Shown here: piece after piece, positions 38,705 to 48,068 of the stretch
How the letters are laid out: each line of letters begins with the position of its first letter
How positions within the stretch are numbered: position 1 is the stretch's first letter
Source of the DNA: Saprospiraceae bacterium
Lineage (GTDB): Bacteria > Bacteroidota > Bacteroidia > Chitinophagales > Saprospiraceae
Direction of reading: 5' to 3'
DNA length: 64,000 nucleotides
NCBI GenBank assembly: GCA_016715405.1
Contig: JADKAE010000010.1
Coordinates: 239,204 to 303,203 of the forward strand
Translations under genes and position numbers: made by a program
The notes under the pieces: model-generated
Seen by the model: only the letters and a program-made list of their open reading frames with translations
Told to the model about the DNA's origin: nothing
Database searches by the model: none

Positions 38705-41288
38705 CTACCTGTTTTCTCCCAATTGCTTGCCGCCTTCCGGCTGTGCTTTTTCTTTTGAAATCCGGGTATAAGTTTCCAACCCACAGCGCAAAAAGGCTTC
38801 GTAGGCCTTGTCATCGGGCATATAACCCACAGGTGCATTGAGCAGTTGGCCTTCTGGCGACAACAGTACGTAGTAGGGTTGAGAGTTGGTCTTGAAAAAT
38901 TCCGTCTGGAAATGGGCCCACTTGTGGCCGTAGTTGCGCAATTTTCTTGTGCCCCCTGTCGCTTTTTGCACCACCACCTGCTCATCTGCCGGCAGTTCTA
39001 TTTTCTCGTCCACATATAGTGAGATGAGTACATAGTCATTTTTGAGGTGGTTGTAAACGCCGGGTTCGGGCCAGACGTGTTCCTCCATTTTGCGACAATT
39101 CTGGCAGGCGTGGCCGGTAAAATCGATCATGATGGGCTTGTTGACTTCTTTGGCGTAGGCCAGGCCTTCCTCCAAGTCCTTAAAGCAATTGAGGTTTTGG
39201 GGACAATCGCAGGGCTTCAGCCAGCTATAGCAAACGGGGGGCGCCAGGCCGCTCAGCAATTTGAGGGGGCGGAAAGAACCCGCTTTTTCGTCATACATAA
39301 AACCGGTGGCCAGGTAAATAGCAAAAGCGAAAGAAGCCAGGCCCAGCAATTTGCGGGGCATGCCGATCTTAACGCCTTTATCGTCGTGGGGGAACCTGAT
39401 CAGGCCGAAGAGATAGGCTGCCAGTCCTGCCGCCGTGAGAATCCACAAGGCCAGGAAGGGTTCTATTTTCAATAAACCCCAGTGCTTGACCAGGTCGGCA
39501 TTTGACAAAAATTTGAAAGCCAATGCGATCTCCACAAAGCCGAGTACCACTTTTACCGTATTAAGCCAGCCGCCCGAGCGGGGCAGCGATTGCATCCAGC
39601 CCGGGAAGGCGGCAAAAAGGGCAAAGGGCAGAGCCAATGCCAATCCGAAACCCGACATGCCGGTGGTGAGCTGCCAGGCGCCGCCGTCGGAGCTAAGCGC
39701 TCCCGCCAGCAAAGAACCCAAAATAGGGCCGGTACAAGAAAAAGAAACCAGCGCCAGGGTGAGGGCCATAAAAAATACGCCCACCATGCCGCCTACGCCT
39801 TCTGCTGCGCTGGCTTTATTTTGCCAGCTTTCAGGCAGCGTGATCTCGTAATACCCGAAAAAGGAGAAGGCAAAAACAATGAAAATGGCGAAAAAGGCCA
39901 GATTGAGCCACACATTGGTAGAGATATCGTTGAGGATATCCGGGTTTATGGAATCGATAAGGTGAAAGGGTATGCTAAGCAGGAAATAAACCAGGAAAAT
40001 GAAAAAGCCGTACATAGAGGCATTTATCAGTCCTTTGCGGCGGTTGCCGCTGCTCTTGGTAAAAAAGCTCACCGTAAGCGGTATCATCGGAAATACGCAG
40101 GGTGTGAGTAATGCAATAAGGCCGCCGATAAAACCGAGTAAGAAAATATTCCAGTAGCCCTTCTTTTCTGTAGAATCGGCGGGCACGTCGCTGCACTGAC
40201 CGGCGGGCGCCGACAAGTCGGGTTTGGCTATGCCGTATTGCTCATCGACGTTTGCAACTGCCTGACCGGAAAGATCGGGGCCCGCTTCGTCGCCGATAAG
40301 TGCCAAATTCTGTGCCGGGACCACGCGGAAAGGAACCTCTGCCGAGGGCAGGCATTGTTTGTCATCGCAGGTCATAAACATCAACTGTCCCTGGATGGGC
40401 TGGTTGGGGTCGGACACCTTGATGCGCTGGGTAAACACCACTGGGCTTTCTATAAATTTGATCACTTCCACGCCTCCGAACAGCGGATCGGGGCCCTGCT
40501 TTTTTTTGCCTTCTTCTTTTACTTTGTCAATGAGGGCATAGTGGCTACCGGGTTCAAATATAAAGACGGTGGGTTCGGGGCCGTCGGCGCTGGTAAGTTG
40601 AGAATAAATGGCCCAGTCTTTTTCCATTAGAGCGGTAAAGACGAGGTCGTACACCCCGGGCTCAGCGGCTTTAAAGGCTATTTGCCATTGTACGGGGTTT
40701 TTTATGCCGCTTGGAATGGTCTTAGCTCCTGTCAGGTCGTTGAACAAGGGAGTAGGTTCGGGGAGGGTTTCCTGGGCTTGGGCGGTTTTATCGGGCGTGG
40801 TTTCGGCGGGTTTGGCGTTTGTTTTTTTGGCTTCCAGGGCAAAAGAAAAAGCCTCTTCTGCCGGGGGCAGGCAGCGCTCGTCGTCGCAGGTCATAAATTC
40901 GAGATAACCCGTTACGGGTTTGGTGAAATCTTTGACCTTGATACGCTGGGTAAAAAGTAATGGGGCTTTTGGTAAATTTGATGACGTTGACCCCGTCGAA
41001 TAGTGGGTCGGGGCCTTCTTTTTTATAGCCTTTTTCCTTCACGGCGCCGTTGAGTTGGTAGTGGTCGCCTTTATCGAAATAGAAAGCAGTAGGAACCGGG
41101 CCGTCGGGCGAAGTGTGCTGCGAATATATTGTCCAGCCTGGCTCCGTGGTGGCCGTAAACACCAGATCGAATTCGGTGTCGCTAACCTGTTTGTAGGAGG
41201 TGCTCCATTTTACAGGGTTGAGAATTTGGGCTTGTACGAGGCCGACTATCAGGAGGGCGGAAAGCAGGGCTAAATATCTCTTTGCCAT
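38705..41288 (-). CDS. dsbD: Protein-disulfide reductase DsbD family with duplicated N-terminal domain (one frameshift)
   Basis: About 860 residues. Signal peptide (MAKRYLALLSALLIVGLVQA), then two tandem DsbD-alpha-like beta domains, each ending in a MTCDD..CLPPAE strand (MTCDDERCLPPAEEAFSF and MTCDDKQCLPSAEVPFRV). Eight or so membrane helices follow (TPCVFPMIPLTVSFFTKSSG, FSCTGPILGSLLAGALSSDG carry the two transmembrane cysteines). A C-terminal thioredoxin domain carries TGHACQNCRKMEEHVW (CxxC). It moves electrons from cytoplasmic thioredoxin to periplasmic partners. The frame shifts in the T run near 40955, inside the first domain. Confidence 0.9.
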
Positions 41289-41321
41289 TTTGCGAGAGAG
41301 TTTGGGTAAAACTGAGTGGAA

Positions 41322-41771
41322 TTATTCCAAGATGATGGCAAACGGCGTCGCGGTGGGCGGCAGGCACATATTGTCATCACAAGTCATAAACATTACATCA
41401 CCGTCTATTTGTTTTAAGCCTGGGGCTACTTTAATTCTTTGGATAAACTTAACCTGTTGGCTATACTTAACCAGGTTCATGTCAAAAATAGGGTCGTGGC
41501 CTTCTTTTTTGTGACCGTCTTCGGTGGCTTTGCCTACCAGTTCGATAGCCGGGGTTGACAATTCGATAGAAGTGGGCACGGGGCCGTCTTCCGATTCGAG
41601 GTATTGCGAATAAATAAACCAGCCTTTTTGCAGATTAGCGGTGAGTACCAGGTCGTATTCGTTGTCGGCTATTTTGTTGGCCGAAAAGTTCCATTTGACC
41701 GGTTCTATTTTTTGGGCGGATAAAGCGCTTGCAGCCAGAAAGGAAAGGATTCCCAAGAGAAAGTATTTCAT
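41322..41771 (-). CDS. Secreted single-domain DsbD N-terminal (alpha) paralogue
   Basis: 149 residues from ATG 41771, with signal peptide MKYFLLGILSFLAASALSAQ. It consists of one copy of the domain found twice in the neighbouring DsbD (KWNFSANKIADNEYDLVLTA, GWFIYSQYLESEDGPVPTS, MTCDDNMCLPPTATPF). It lies 33 bases upstream of dsbD on the same strand, so the operon encodes three copies of the domain. It may act as a soluble electron shuttle or target-specific adaptor for DsbD. Confidence 0.82.
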   Translation of the reverse strand: MKYFLLGILSFLAASALSAQKIEPVKWNFSANKIADNEYDLVLTANLQKGWFIYSQYLESEDGPVPTSIELSTPAIELVGKATEDGHKKEGHDPIFDMNLVKYSQQVKFIQRIKVAPGLKQIDGDVMFMTCDDNMCLPPTATPFAIILE

Positions 41772-41876
41772 AACAAATTGATTTGAACGCTTTGAGCGCA
41801 CAAAGTTAAGGTGCAATGCCATACGGGGGCGATTATGGGCGGGCGATTAATAAAAGATTAACACATGGGGGGTGGG

Positions 41877-42584
41877 TTATGGGGTAACAGCAGATGCCTG
41901 CAGCAGCGACTCAAACAGCACTTTGCCATCGGTATTGCCAAGGGCGCCTTCTGAGCAGCGTTCGGGGTGGGGCATCATGCCGAATACGTTGCGTTGGGCA
42001 TTGCAAATGCCGGCAATGTGATCGAGAGCGCCATTGGGGTTAGCTGCTTCGGCTACTTCACCTTGCGGAGTGCAGTAGCGAAACAACACCTGGTCATTAT
42101 CGATGAGCTGGCGCAGGGTAGCTTCATCGGTATGGTAGCGGCCTTCGGCGTGGGCAATGGGTATTTTGAGCACCTGTCCCGGAGTGGTATGGCTGGTGAT
42201 GGGGGAATGGGTCGTTTCTACGCGCAGGAACACATTTTTACAGATAAACTGCTGGTTTTGGTTGCGCAATAATACGCCGGGCAATAATCCGGATTCGCAT
42301 AAAATCTGAAAACCATTGCAAATCCCCCACACATAACCGCCGCTATTTGCAAAGTCGATTACGGCCTGCATGATAGGTGAAAAGCGGGCGATAGCGCCGG
42401 CGCGCAGGTAGTCGCCATATGAAAATCCACCAGGCAACACAATACAATCGCCGGTATCAAAGCCGGCCAGGGATTTTTCCTTGTGCCAAAGCTTGGTGAC
42501 TTCTTGTTGCATGACCTGGCCAATGACGTGTATCATGTCATCGTCACAATTTGAACCTGGAAAAACTACGACGCCGAATTTCAT
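41877..42584 (-). CDS. purQ: Phosphoribosylformylglycinamidine synthase subunit PurQ
   Basis: 235 residues from ATG 42584 (MKFGVVVFPGSNCDDDMIHV). Class I glutamine amidotransferase with catalytic Cys in YVWGICNGFQILCESGLLPG and His/Glu in FGMMPHPERCSEGALGN. It supplies ammonia to PurL in purine synthesis. Only the PurQ part is present; purL and purS are not in the window. An extension to 42620 is in frame but has no support. Confidence 0.93.
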   Translation of the reverse strand: MKFGVVVFPGSNCDDDMIHVIGQVMQQEVTKLWHKEKSLAGFDTGDCIVLPGGFSYGDYLRAGAIARFSPIMQAVIDFANSGGYVWGICNGFQILCESGLLPGVLLRNQNQQFICKNVFLRVETTHSPITSHTTPGQVLKIPIAHAEGRYHTDEATLRQLIDNDQVLFRYCTPQGEVAEAANPNGALDHIAGICNAQRNVFGMMPHPERCSEGALGNTDGKVLFESLLQASAVTP

Positions 42585-42642
42585 AACTTCAGAGGATATC
42601 GTTACGACAAATTTCGCCACAAAGGTATGGAAATATGCCGTG

Positions 42643-43629
42643 TTATTCAGTAAATATCAGGGATCTGAATTGATAAACCAACACGATAGCGACGGCCACC
42701 AGATGCACTGCTTCGGCAATTCTGGGCTTGAGCATGGTGAAATTGAAAGAAATCAGCACACTCAAGGGAACAGCCAGTATCAGCAAATGGGCCACACCGA
42801 TCTGCTGCTGCACCAGTAAAGAGAGTGCGGCGATCAGCAATGCCCAGAAGAGCAGGTTGATCTTTTTTTGAACCTGTATTTGCGTTTTTAATAAATAATT
42901 GCCGGAATTAAAAAGAACTACCAGGAGTAACCCGCCCATGACGGCCCATCCGATATACGCACCCCAGTAATATGCGGTATCAAAGGACAAAAAGTCGAAT
43001 TGTGCCACGAATTGCCGCTGCAAAAATTCGCTTAATTCTCCATTCCAAAAATAATACACACCGAGCAGGAAATAGGGAACAAATACCCCGCTGAACAACA
43101 TAAGGCGCTCACGGATATTAAACGACCGCATGATATTGAGTCCGGCTACCCCCAGGAAAATAAAGACGATATGTGAAAAATACACCAGACTGGCAGTGGC
43201 AACCCAAAAGCCGATATTGAAAATGCGATCGGCACAGGAGGGCACCTTGTACGTCGTCATCGCAATCCAGATCGCAATAATCAAAAAAGTATTGGCCAGT
43301 AAAGGCGCCGACAACGGAATAAACTCGGGCAGGCTCGAAGTGATTAATATATAGACCAAACCGGGAAAAAGGTTGACTTCGCGGGCCAGCCTGTGTTCGG
43401 CTACCATGAAGTTGATAGCGATGGCGTGAATCAACAAAATCGGGATGGACAAAATATGAAACCATTGGTGGTCGGCCAGCTTGGCAATGCCCATAAAATC
43501 ACCTGCAATGCCAAAGTGACCGGAAGTATTGGGCATTTCAATAAAAAAAACAGGCGATCGGAGCGCTGCGGCGTAAAACACGAGCAGCAAGCCGAATAAC
43601 ATCTGATTGGTGCGGAATAATCTTAACAC
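42643..43629 (-). CDS. DUF6427 family integral membrane protein
   Basis: 328 residues with roughly nine to ten hydrophobic helices (MLFGLLLVFYAAALRSPVFF, FPGLVYILITSSLPEFIPLS, FSGVFVPYFLLGVYYFWNG, LFWALLIAALSLLVQQQIG). The N-terminal FRTNQ and central YILITSSLPEFIPLS pattern fit DUF6427, a Bacteroidota family of unknown role often near nucleotide-metabolism genes; purQ follows 58 bases downstream. Confidence 0.65.
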   Translation of the reverse strand: MLRLFRTNQMLFGLLLVFYAAALRSPVFFIEMPNTSGHFGIAGDFMGIAKLADHQWFHILSIPILLIHAIAINFMVAEHRLAREVNLFPGLVYILITSSLPEFIPLSAPLLANTFLIIAIWIAMTTYKVPSCADRIFNIGFWVATASLVYFSHIVFIFLGVAGLNIMRSFNIRERLMLFSGVFVPYFLLGVYYFWNGELSEFLQRQFVAQFDFLSFDTAYYWGAYIGWAVMGGLLLVVLFNSGNYLLKTQIQVQKKINLLFWALLIAALSLLVQQQIGVAHLLILAVPLSVLISFNFTMLKPRIAEAVHLVAVAIVLVYQFRSLIFTE

Positions 43630-43655
43630 GTTGAGTCGTTTCGGTCTTTATGGGT

Positions 43656-43663
43656 CAAATTTA
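43656..43663 (-). promoter_or_regulatory. -7 element for the DUF6427-purQ operon
   Basis: Minus-strand TAAATTTG fits TAnnTTTG, 27 bases upstream of the DUF6427 start. Confidence 0.5.
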
Positions 43664-43883
43664 GCAAGAATAAACGTCGCATGAAGAAAAATTCCTATTT
43701 TAGCGGAACTAAGCCCGAAACACTACTGTTCTACTCCCAATTGAACAGCTTATCTACCTAATAACCCGATTAGGAAAGCTCCCTAAATTTATCGCAAAGC
43801 CATCGTCATTTCCCAAAAACGGAGTGCGGCGCAGCCGTATGAATAGATGTTTTTTTGTATAAGCCACTTATAAACCAAACAAT

Positions 43884-44237
43884 ATGACTCCAGGAATCGC
43901 TTTATCCACCGACAAGTCGACGTTGTTTTACATCGACAGCAATGGAAACAAAACCGACATCGATCTGCTGAGCGGCAATGCCGCCAAGGTGAGCCTCAGC
44001 GGAGGTAATGTGTCGGCCATTCAGGTTACGTCGGTGCCCAGCGGCGGCACAGACACCGAAATCGAACTCGCTCAGCACCTGCAAGTTGGGTACGACACTA
44101 CAAAAGGCAAAGTTTATATCGTAGGCTCATCAGAGGTAGACCTCGGGATCTCCGTCAGGGTACACGCTATCGATTTATCTCGAAATAACGCGTATATAGA
44201 GAATGATGGTACCAATTTGGTTGTGACCGAGGGCTAG
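43884..44237 (+). CDS. Small beta-rich hypothetical protein
   Basis: 117 residues, not recognised. It has no signal peptide, membrane helix or Cys. Gly/Ser/Thr-rich alternating strands (STLFYIDSNGNKTDIDLLSG, KVYIVGSSEVDLGISVRVHA) suggest a small beta barrel or sandwich. Codon use matches neighbours, so it is likely a real gene. Its stop overlaps the convergent helical-repeat gene by four bases. The 250-base gap upstream holds no other gene. Confidence 0.6.
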   Translation: MTPGIALSTDKSTLFYIDSNGNKTDIDLLSGNAAKVSLSGGNVSAIQVTSVPSGGTDTEIELAQHLQVGYDTTKGKVYIVGSSEVDLGISVRVHAIDLSRNNAYIENDGTNLVVTEG

Positions 44238-45809
44238 AACTGCATTTCGATAAATAGTTCGCGAATATCCCGGCCTTCTGTGAGACTTTCCAGCCATATC
44301 AGGTGCTCCTCTACACCGGCTACGATCCTGCCGGTGGAAGAGGTGTGAAGTTTCAGGTAATCTTTCATGGCAGTAATAGCTTCCTTGCGTTTTTCCCAAC
44401 CGGCATACATGATTTGCCTATGTAGCGCAAGTAAAGTCATTTCAAAGCTATCATCAGCCAGCGCATGCTGCTTGAACAGCCGGTTTACCCGCCTAAACCG
44501 GTTGTTCAAGGTATCGCTGCCATCATCCTCGCCGGCGGAAATTTCATAGACACAGATAAGGCCAAATAGTTCTGCCTGATAAAGTAAGTCCCGGCGTCGA
44601 ACTTCTTGTTCATAGCGTTTCATCTTCCCACAGGCGGCAAGCGCTTCCCGAAATTTGCCGCTCACAAAATAAAGGGTACAGTTATTATACTCCATGGACA
44701 TGCGCAAATTGATCGGTATGACTGCGCCGAATTTTTTTAATCTCACTTCTATTTCTTTTGCTATTTCATATGCTTTGTCCAGATTTTTCATATTAGTATA
44801 CCATAACAGTTCCCGGTGAAGTATAAATCGGCATTCGGCTAGTTCACGGTGAGGAAGTAACACAACTCTTTTCATGATTTTATTGTGCAAATTGAAAAAC
44901 CCCTTTTTGTCTTTGTTAATTGTCAGCCGATGGAGTGTATTGCCCATGCTGAGTAAATAGCGGAAAGGATTTTCGGCAATCAAACGCGGATGGGCTTCCC
45001 ACCATTCTACCAGTAGATTAAAATTTTTATCACGGGACTTTAAATCACCTTTTGTTACTATTAAATTACTGAAGGCGCCTACCAGTCTATATCCGCTCAG
45101 GCAAGGCAATGTGTTGAGCTGATCCAGTAAATGCTCGGCTTTCGACAGCTTGTCCATTATCGTTTGGATATCCTGGTACTCGATTAGTTGCGCCTCACTA
45201 CTCATAAATACGGACGACAGATCATATAGGTCCTGGTAATATATCTCTTGTTCTAATTGCCGAATTTGGGTGTCATTTTCCGCAATCAAATCTTTAAGCA
45301 TAGTCTTTCGCAATGAGCGGTCTTCCACAATTGAATACATAATGGTGCGTTGCTCTCTGTTAATTTCGAGAATAGCCAGGCAGTTTTCGTGTTCAAGGGC
45401 TATTTCGCGGGCTTTGTCGAGCGCCTGCTGTGCCAGCCTGAATAAGCCGCGTTCCATCAATAATTTGGCGTCAATAATCAGTTCTTTTACCTGCATGGAA
45501 GGATAATATCCGCTGTTGGCGCTGCGCAGATAACGCATCAAGCGGTTGAACAGGTGCAGGCGTTCTATGGGCAAGCGCGCTGCAATCTTATCAAACAGGG
45601 AATCGTCGTGGATGGCTTTTCTGAGCCCTTTGAAATTGCGCCTCGTCAAATTCTCCCATTTTGTCCAGCGCCTGGAAAATAAGCATATGAGCAGTAGGGC
45701 GTTTTTCTTTTCCTTTTATGCCCGATTTGAGTTCCAGCATGAATCCTCTCTTTTCAGTACCGGTCATCATTTTTATTAAATCATGCAGGTCAGATAACTT
45801 ATTTTTCAT
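44234..45809 (-). CDS. Helical-repeat (TPR-like) protein of unknown function (one frameshift)
   Basis: About 525 residues when an extra A in the run at 45618-45621 is removed: the N-terminus MKNKLSDLHDLIKMMTGTEK ... FDEAQFQRAQ joins KAIHDDSLFDKIAARLPIER. Mostly alpha-helical, with TPR/SPO5-like units of 35-40 residues (LLMERGLFRLAQQALDKARE, LSKAEHLLDQLNTLPCLSGY, LYFVSGKFREALAACGKMKR). No signal peptide and no enzymatic motif. It is a scaffold or regulatory protein by appearance. Family not recognised. It faces the AT-rich 400-base gap, its presumed promoter region. Confidence 0.7.
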
Positions 45810-46198
45810 AAAAACAGGATTAAGCTATTTTTAAAATTTAACTATTCAAATTTATTGTAATTAATTAAAAAACAATAATTTATAATTATTTTTTTATTTA
45901 AAATCATAATAACATTAATTTTACTTATTAATAATATGCTTTTTCGTTGCAGCGCACTGTATAAGGAAGGACTACATTTGTACTATCAGTTTGAATAATT
46001 AATAAGTGTACTAATAAGCAATTATCACCCAAAAGTCCGAATGCGCTGAATTTATTGCAGGGTTTATGAAGAACCAGAATACTAAACTAATAAATTAACA
46101 CATGTAAAGCCTTATTTAATTGACAAAAAATAAATAACATCTTGTTTGCTTTATAATAAAATGCTAGTTCGTGGCCAATGAAGATCATATTTAGGACA
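45810..46198. other. AT-rich intergenic region without a clear gene
   Basis: About 390 bases, much richer in A+T than the rest of the window (45825-45950 is almost only A/T). A rightward TACATTTG at 45973-45980 could start a transcript; the only ORF after it is a 10-codon peptide (MKNQNTKLIN, 46066-46098). It presumably also holds the leftward promoter of the helical-repeat gene. No DnaA boxes were noticed. Confidence 0.6.
45973..45980 (+). promoter_or_regulatory. Orphan -7 promoter element
   Basis: TACATTTG matches TAnnTTTG exactly, but no gene follows before the candidate RNA at 46.2 kb. Confidence 0.4.
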
Positions 46199-46206
46199 TA
46201 CCTTTG
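46199..46206 (+). promoter_or_regulatory. -7 promoter element of the candidate small RNA
   Basis: TACCTTTG matches TAnnTTTG. A transcript starting a few bases downstream would run about 240 bases to the terminator at 46426-46450. The -33 element is not convincing. Confidence 0.5.
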
Positions 46207-46212
46207 TAATAC

Positions 46213-46450
46213 CAAATGAGCGAGAAACCACTACTCCAAAATGCTGATCCTGCAGTAATGGGATCGCCAATGAAAAAAACGCTAAACCCCAATTTTTTTA
46301 TTTATGTGGCTGTAAGGCGGCCCCTTGTGGAGACCTTGGAAAAACCGCCCTCAAAACAACTAAGGGAGACTACTAAATGGGGACTATTGCTCAAACCGGC
46401 AATGTACCAAAAACACAACCCCTCGGGCGCCGCTACGGCGCCTTTTTTTT
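46213..46450 (+). ncRNA. Candidate structured small RNA with intrinsic terminator
   Basis: Roughly 240 bases between a TAnnTTTG promoter and a strong terminator. Predicted pairings by eye: GGCGG (46316-46320) with CCGCC (46345-46349), and a hairpin ATTGC (46386-46390) with GCAAT (46399-46403). The one ORF inside (81 codons from 46216) has no recognisable domain, ends inside the terminator stem and is unlikely to be a protein. It does not show tmRNA, RNase P or SRP RNA signatures. The 6S RNA of Bacteroidota would be the first alternative to test. Confidence 0.45.
46426..46450 (+). terminator. Strong Rho-independent terminator
   Basis: Perfect 7-bp stem GGCGCCG / CGGCGCC, 3-base loop CTA, then eight T. 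The end of its T tract with the following G forms the TTTG -33 element of the cysQ promoter. Confidence 0.88.
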
Positions 46451-46471
46451 GTTTCAACTGATCCTTTCCCC

Positions 46472-46479
46472 TACCTTTG
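46472..46479 (+). promoter_or_regulatory. Promoter of cysQ
   Basis: TACCTTTG at -7, with TTTG at 46448-46451 exactly 20 bases upstream, a full match to the two-part Bacteroidota consensus. The cysQ ATG follows 18 bases downstream. Confidence 0.65.
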
Positions 46480-46497
46480 CCGCACAACATCTCAGAC

Positions 46498-47304
46498 ATG
46501 CCGTACGCCGGGTTTATTCAGGAAGTTAAGGCCATCGCTCAACGCGCGGGGGAGGCCATCATGGAAATTTACAATAACGAGGCCGATTGGCAGGTGACGC
46601 TGAAAAGCGATGACTCGCCGCTCACCCAGGCCGACCTGCGTGCAAATACAATCATCCAGCAAGGATTGTCGGCGCTCACGCCCGAGTGGCCCATCATTTC
46701 GGAAGAAAACGCCCTGGGCCGATTATGCCACCAGAAGCGCGTATACCCATTGGTGGCTGGTGGACCCGCTCGACGGCACCAAGGAATTTATCAAGCGCCA
46801 TGGCGATTTTACGGTAAATATTGCCCTAATAGAGGGCCAAAAGCCTGTATTGAGTGTGATGTATGCCCCTGCTATCGATCAGATATACTGGGCGGTGCGT
46901 GGGCAAGGAAGTTTTACCCTGGCAGGAGGTATCGAGCAACGACTGGAAGTCGCCGAATTCGATCCGCGGCAATCGGGTTTGCGGATCGTGTGCAGCCGGT
47001 CGCACCTCAATCCTGCCACGCAAGCCTATATTAATCTGTTTGAAACCCGCAGACGGTACCCGTAGGCAGCGCCCTGAAATTGTCGATACTGGCTAAAGGA
47101 GAGGCCCATATCTACCCTCGTCTCGGGCCTATCCACGAATGGGATATCGCCGCCGGGCACCTCATTCTCGAAGAGGCAGGCGGCAGTCTGTTTCAAGCAG
47201 ATACCGGCGCTCCTCTGCGCTATAATACCGAATCGCTGAAGCTGCCGCCGTTTATCGCTTTGGGCCGCGCGCTTGGACCCGTTCCCCTCAACGTCTCGCT
47301 ATGA
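46498..47304 (+). CDS. cysQ: 3'(2'),5'-bisphosphate nucleotidase CysQ (two frameshifts)
   Basis: About 269 residues when repaired, hydrolysing PAP from sulfate assimilation. Starts MPYAGFIQEVKAIAQRAGEA. Metal-site motifs of the inositol monophosphatase fold: PIISEENA, WWLVDPLDGTKEFIKRHGDF (DPLDGT), and GPIHEWDIAAGHLILEEAGG (WDxAAG). Frame changes fall near 46716 and near 47056-47061, each one base. The gene has its own promoter and overlaps the next glycosyltransferase gene start by four bases. Confidence 0.9.
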
Positions 47305-48068
47305 AATACCCTGTAAGCGTCATCATTCCCGCCCACAACGAATCGCAGCACATTGCCGCTGCGCTCGGGTCGGTGTCGTGGGCAGCTGAGCATATTGTGG
47401 TAGATTCCTTCAGCACCGACGATACAAAGGCTATCGCCGAAAAGCTGGGCGCCAAGGTATGGCAACGCACCTATACGGGTCCTGCCGATCAGAAGAACTG
47501 GGCCATCCCGCAGGCTGCGTATCCCTGGGTGATACTGCTGGATGCCGACGAGCGTGTTACCCCGGAGCTGGCCGAAGAAATACAGCATTGGCTCACGCAA
47601 ACTGATATTCCCTATGACGCTTTCTGGATAGGCCGCCAGAACTATTTTATGGGAAAAAAGATAAATTACAGCGGCTGGCAAAACGACGCGGTAGTGCGGC
47701 TGATCAGGCGGGATGCATGCCGCTACGACGACAAGCAGGTGCACGAGGAAATCAAAACACAGGGAATAAGGGTAAGCAGGCTGCGCCACCGGCTCGACCA
47801 TTTTACATACAAAAACCTCGATCATTTTCTGGAAAAAATGCAGCGATACGCCCGCTGGTCGGCGCTCGATCACGCGCAAAAAACGGGAAATATTACCTTC
47901 TACCACTTATTACTCAAGCCCATGTTTCGGTTTGTCAAGCATTTTGTGCTGCAACGCGGCTTTCTCGATGGCCTTACCGGGCTTATCGTGAGTGCGATCA
48001 TGGCATGGGGCGTATTTCTGCGATACGTATATTTGCTGGAGCAAAGACAAAATGCAAAGCGCGGTTAA
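47301..48068 (+). CDS. Family 2 glycosyltransferase (WaaE/KdtX-like)
   Basis: 255 residues. GT2 fold: VSVIIPAHNESQHIAAALGS, DSFSTDDTKAIAEKLGA, and VILLDADERVTPELAEEI (DAD metal motif). YFMGKKINYSGWQND and RYDDKQVHEEI are the acceptor-side motifs seen in LPS-core glucosyltransferases of the WaaE/LgtF type. A C-terminal hydrophobic helix (GLIVSAIMAWGVFLRYVYLL) suggests membrane attachment. Starts within the cysQ stop; ends overlapping the convergent parC stop. Confidence 0.85.
   Translation: MKYPVSVIIPAHNESQHIAAALGSVSWAAEHIVVDSFSTDDTKAIAEKLGAKVWQRTYTGPADQKNWAIPQAAYPWVILLDADERVTPELAEEIQHWLTQTDIPYDAFWIGRQNYFMGKKINYSGWQNDAVVRLIRRDACRYDDKQVHEEIKTQGIRVSRLRHRLDHFTYKNLDHFLEKMQRYARWSALDHAQKTGNITFYHLLLKPMFRFVKHFVLQRGFLDGLTGLIVSAIMAWGVFLRYVYLLEQRQNAKRG

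Noticed and set aside
45825..46000. Replication origin in the AT-rich gap
   Set aside because: No dnaA, dnaN or DnaA-box cluster nearby; AT richness alone is not enough.
46216..46461. 81-codon ORF over the candidate RNA
   Set aside because: It ends in the terminator T tract, has no recognisable domain and translates low-complexity sequence; the RNA interpretation fits better.
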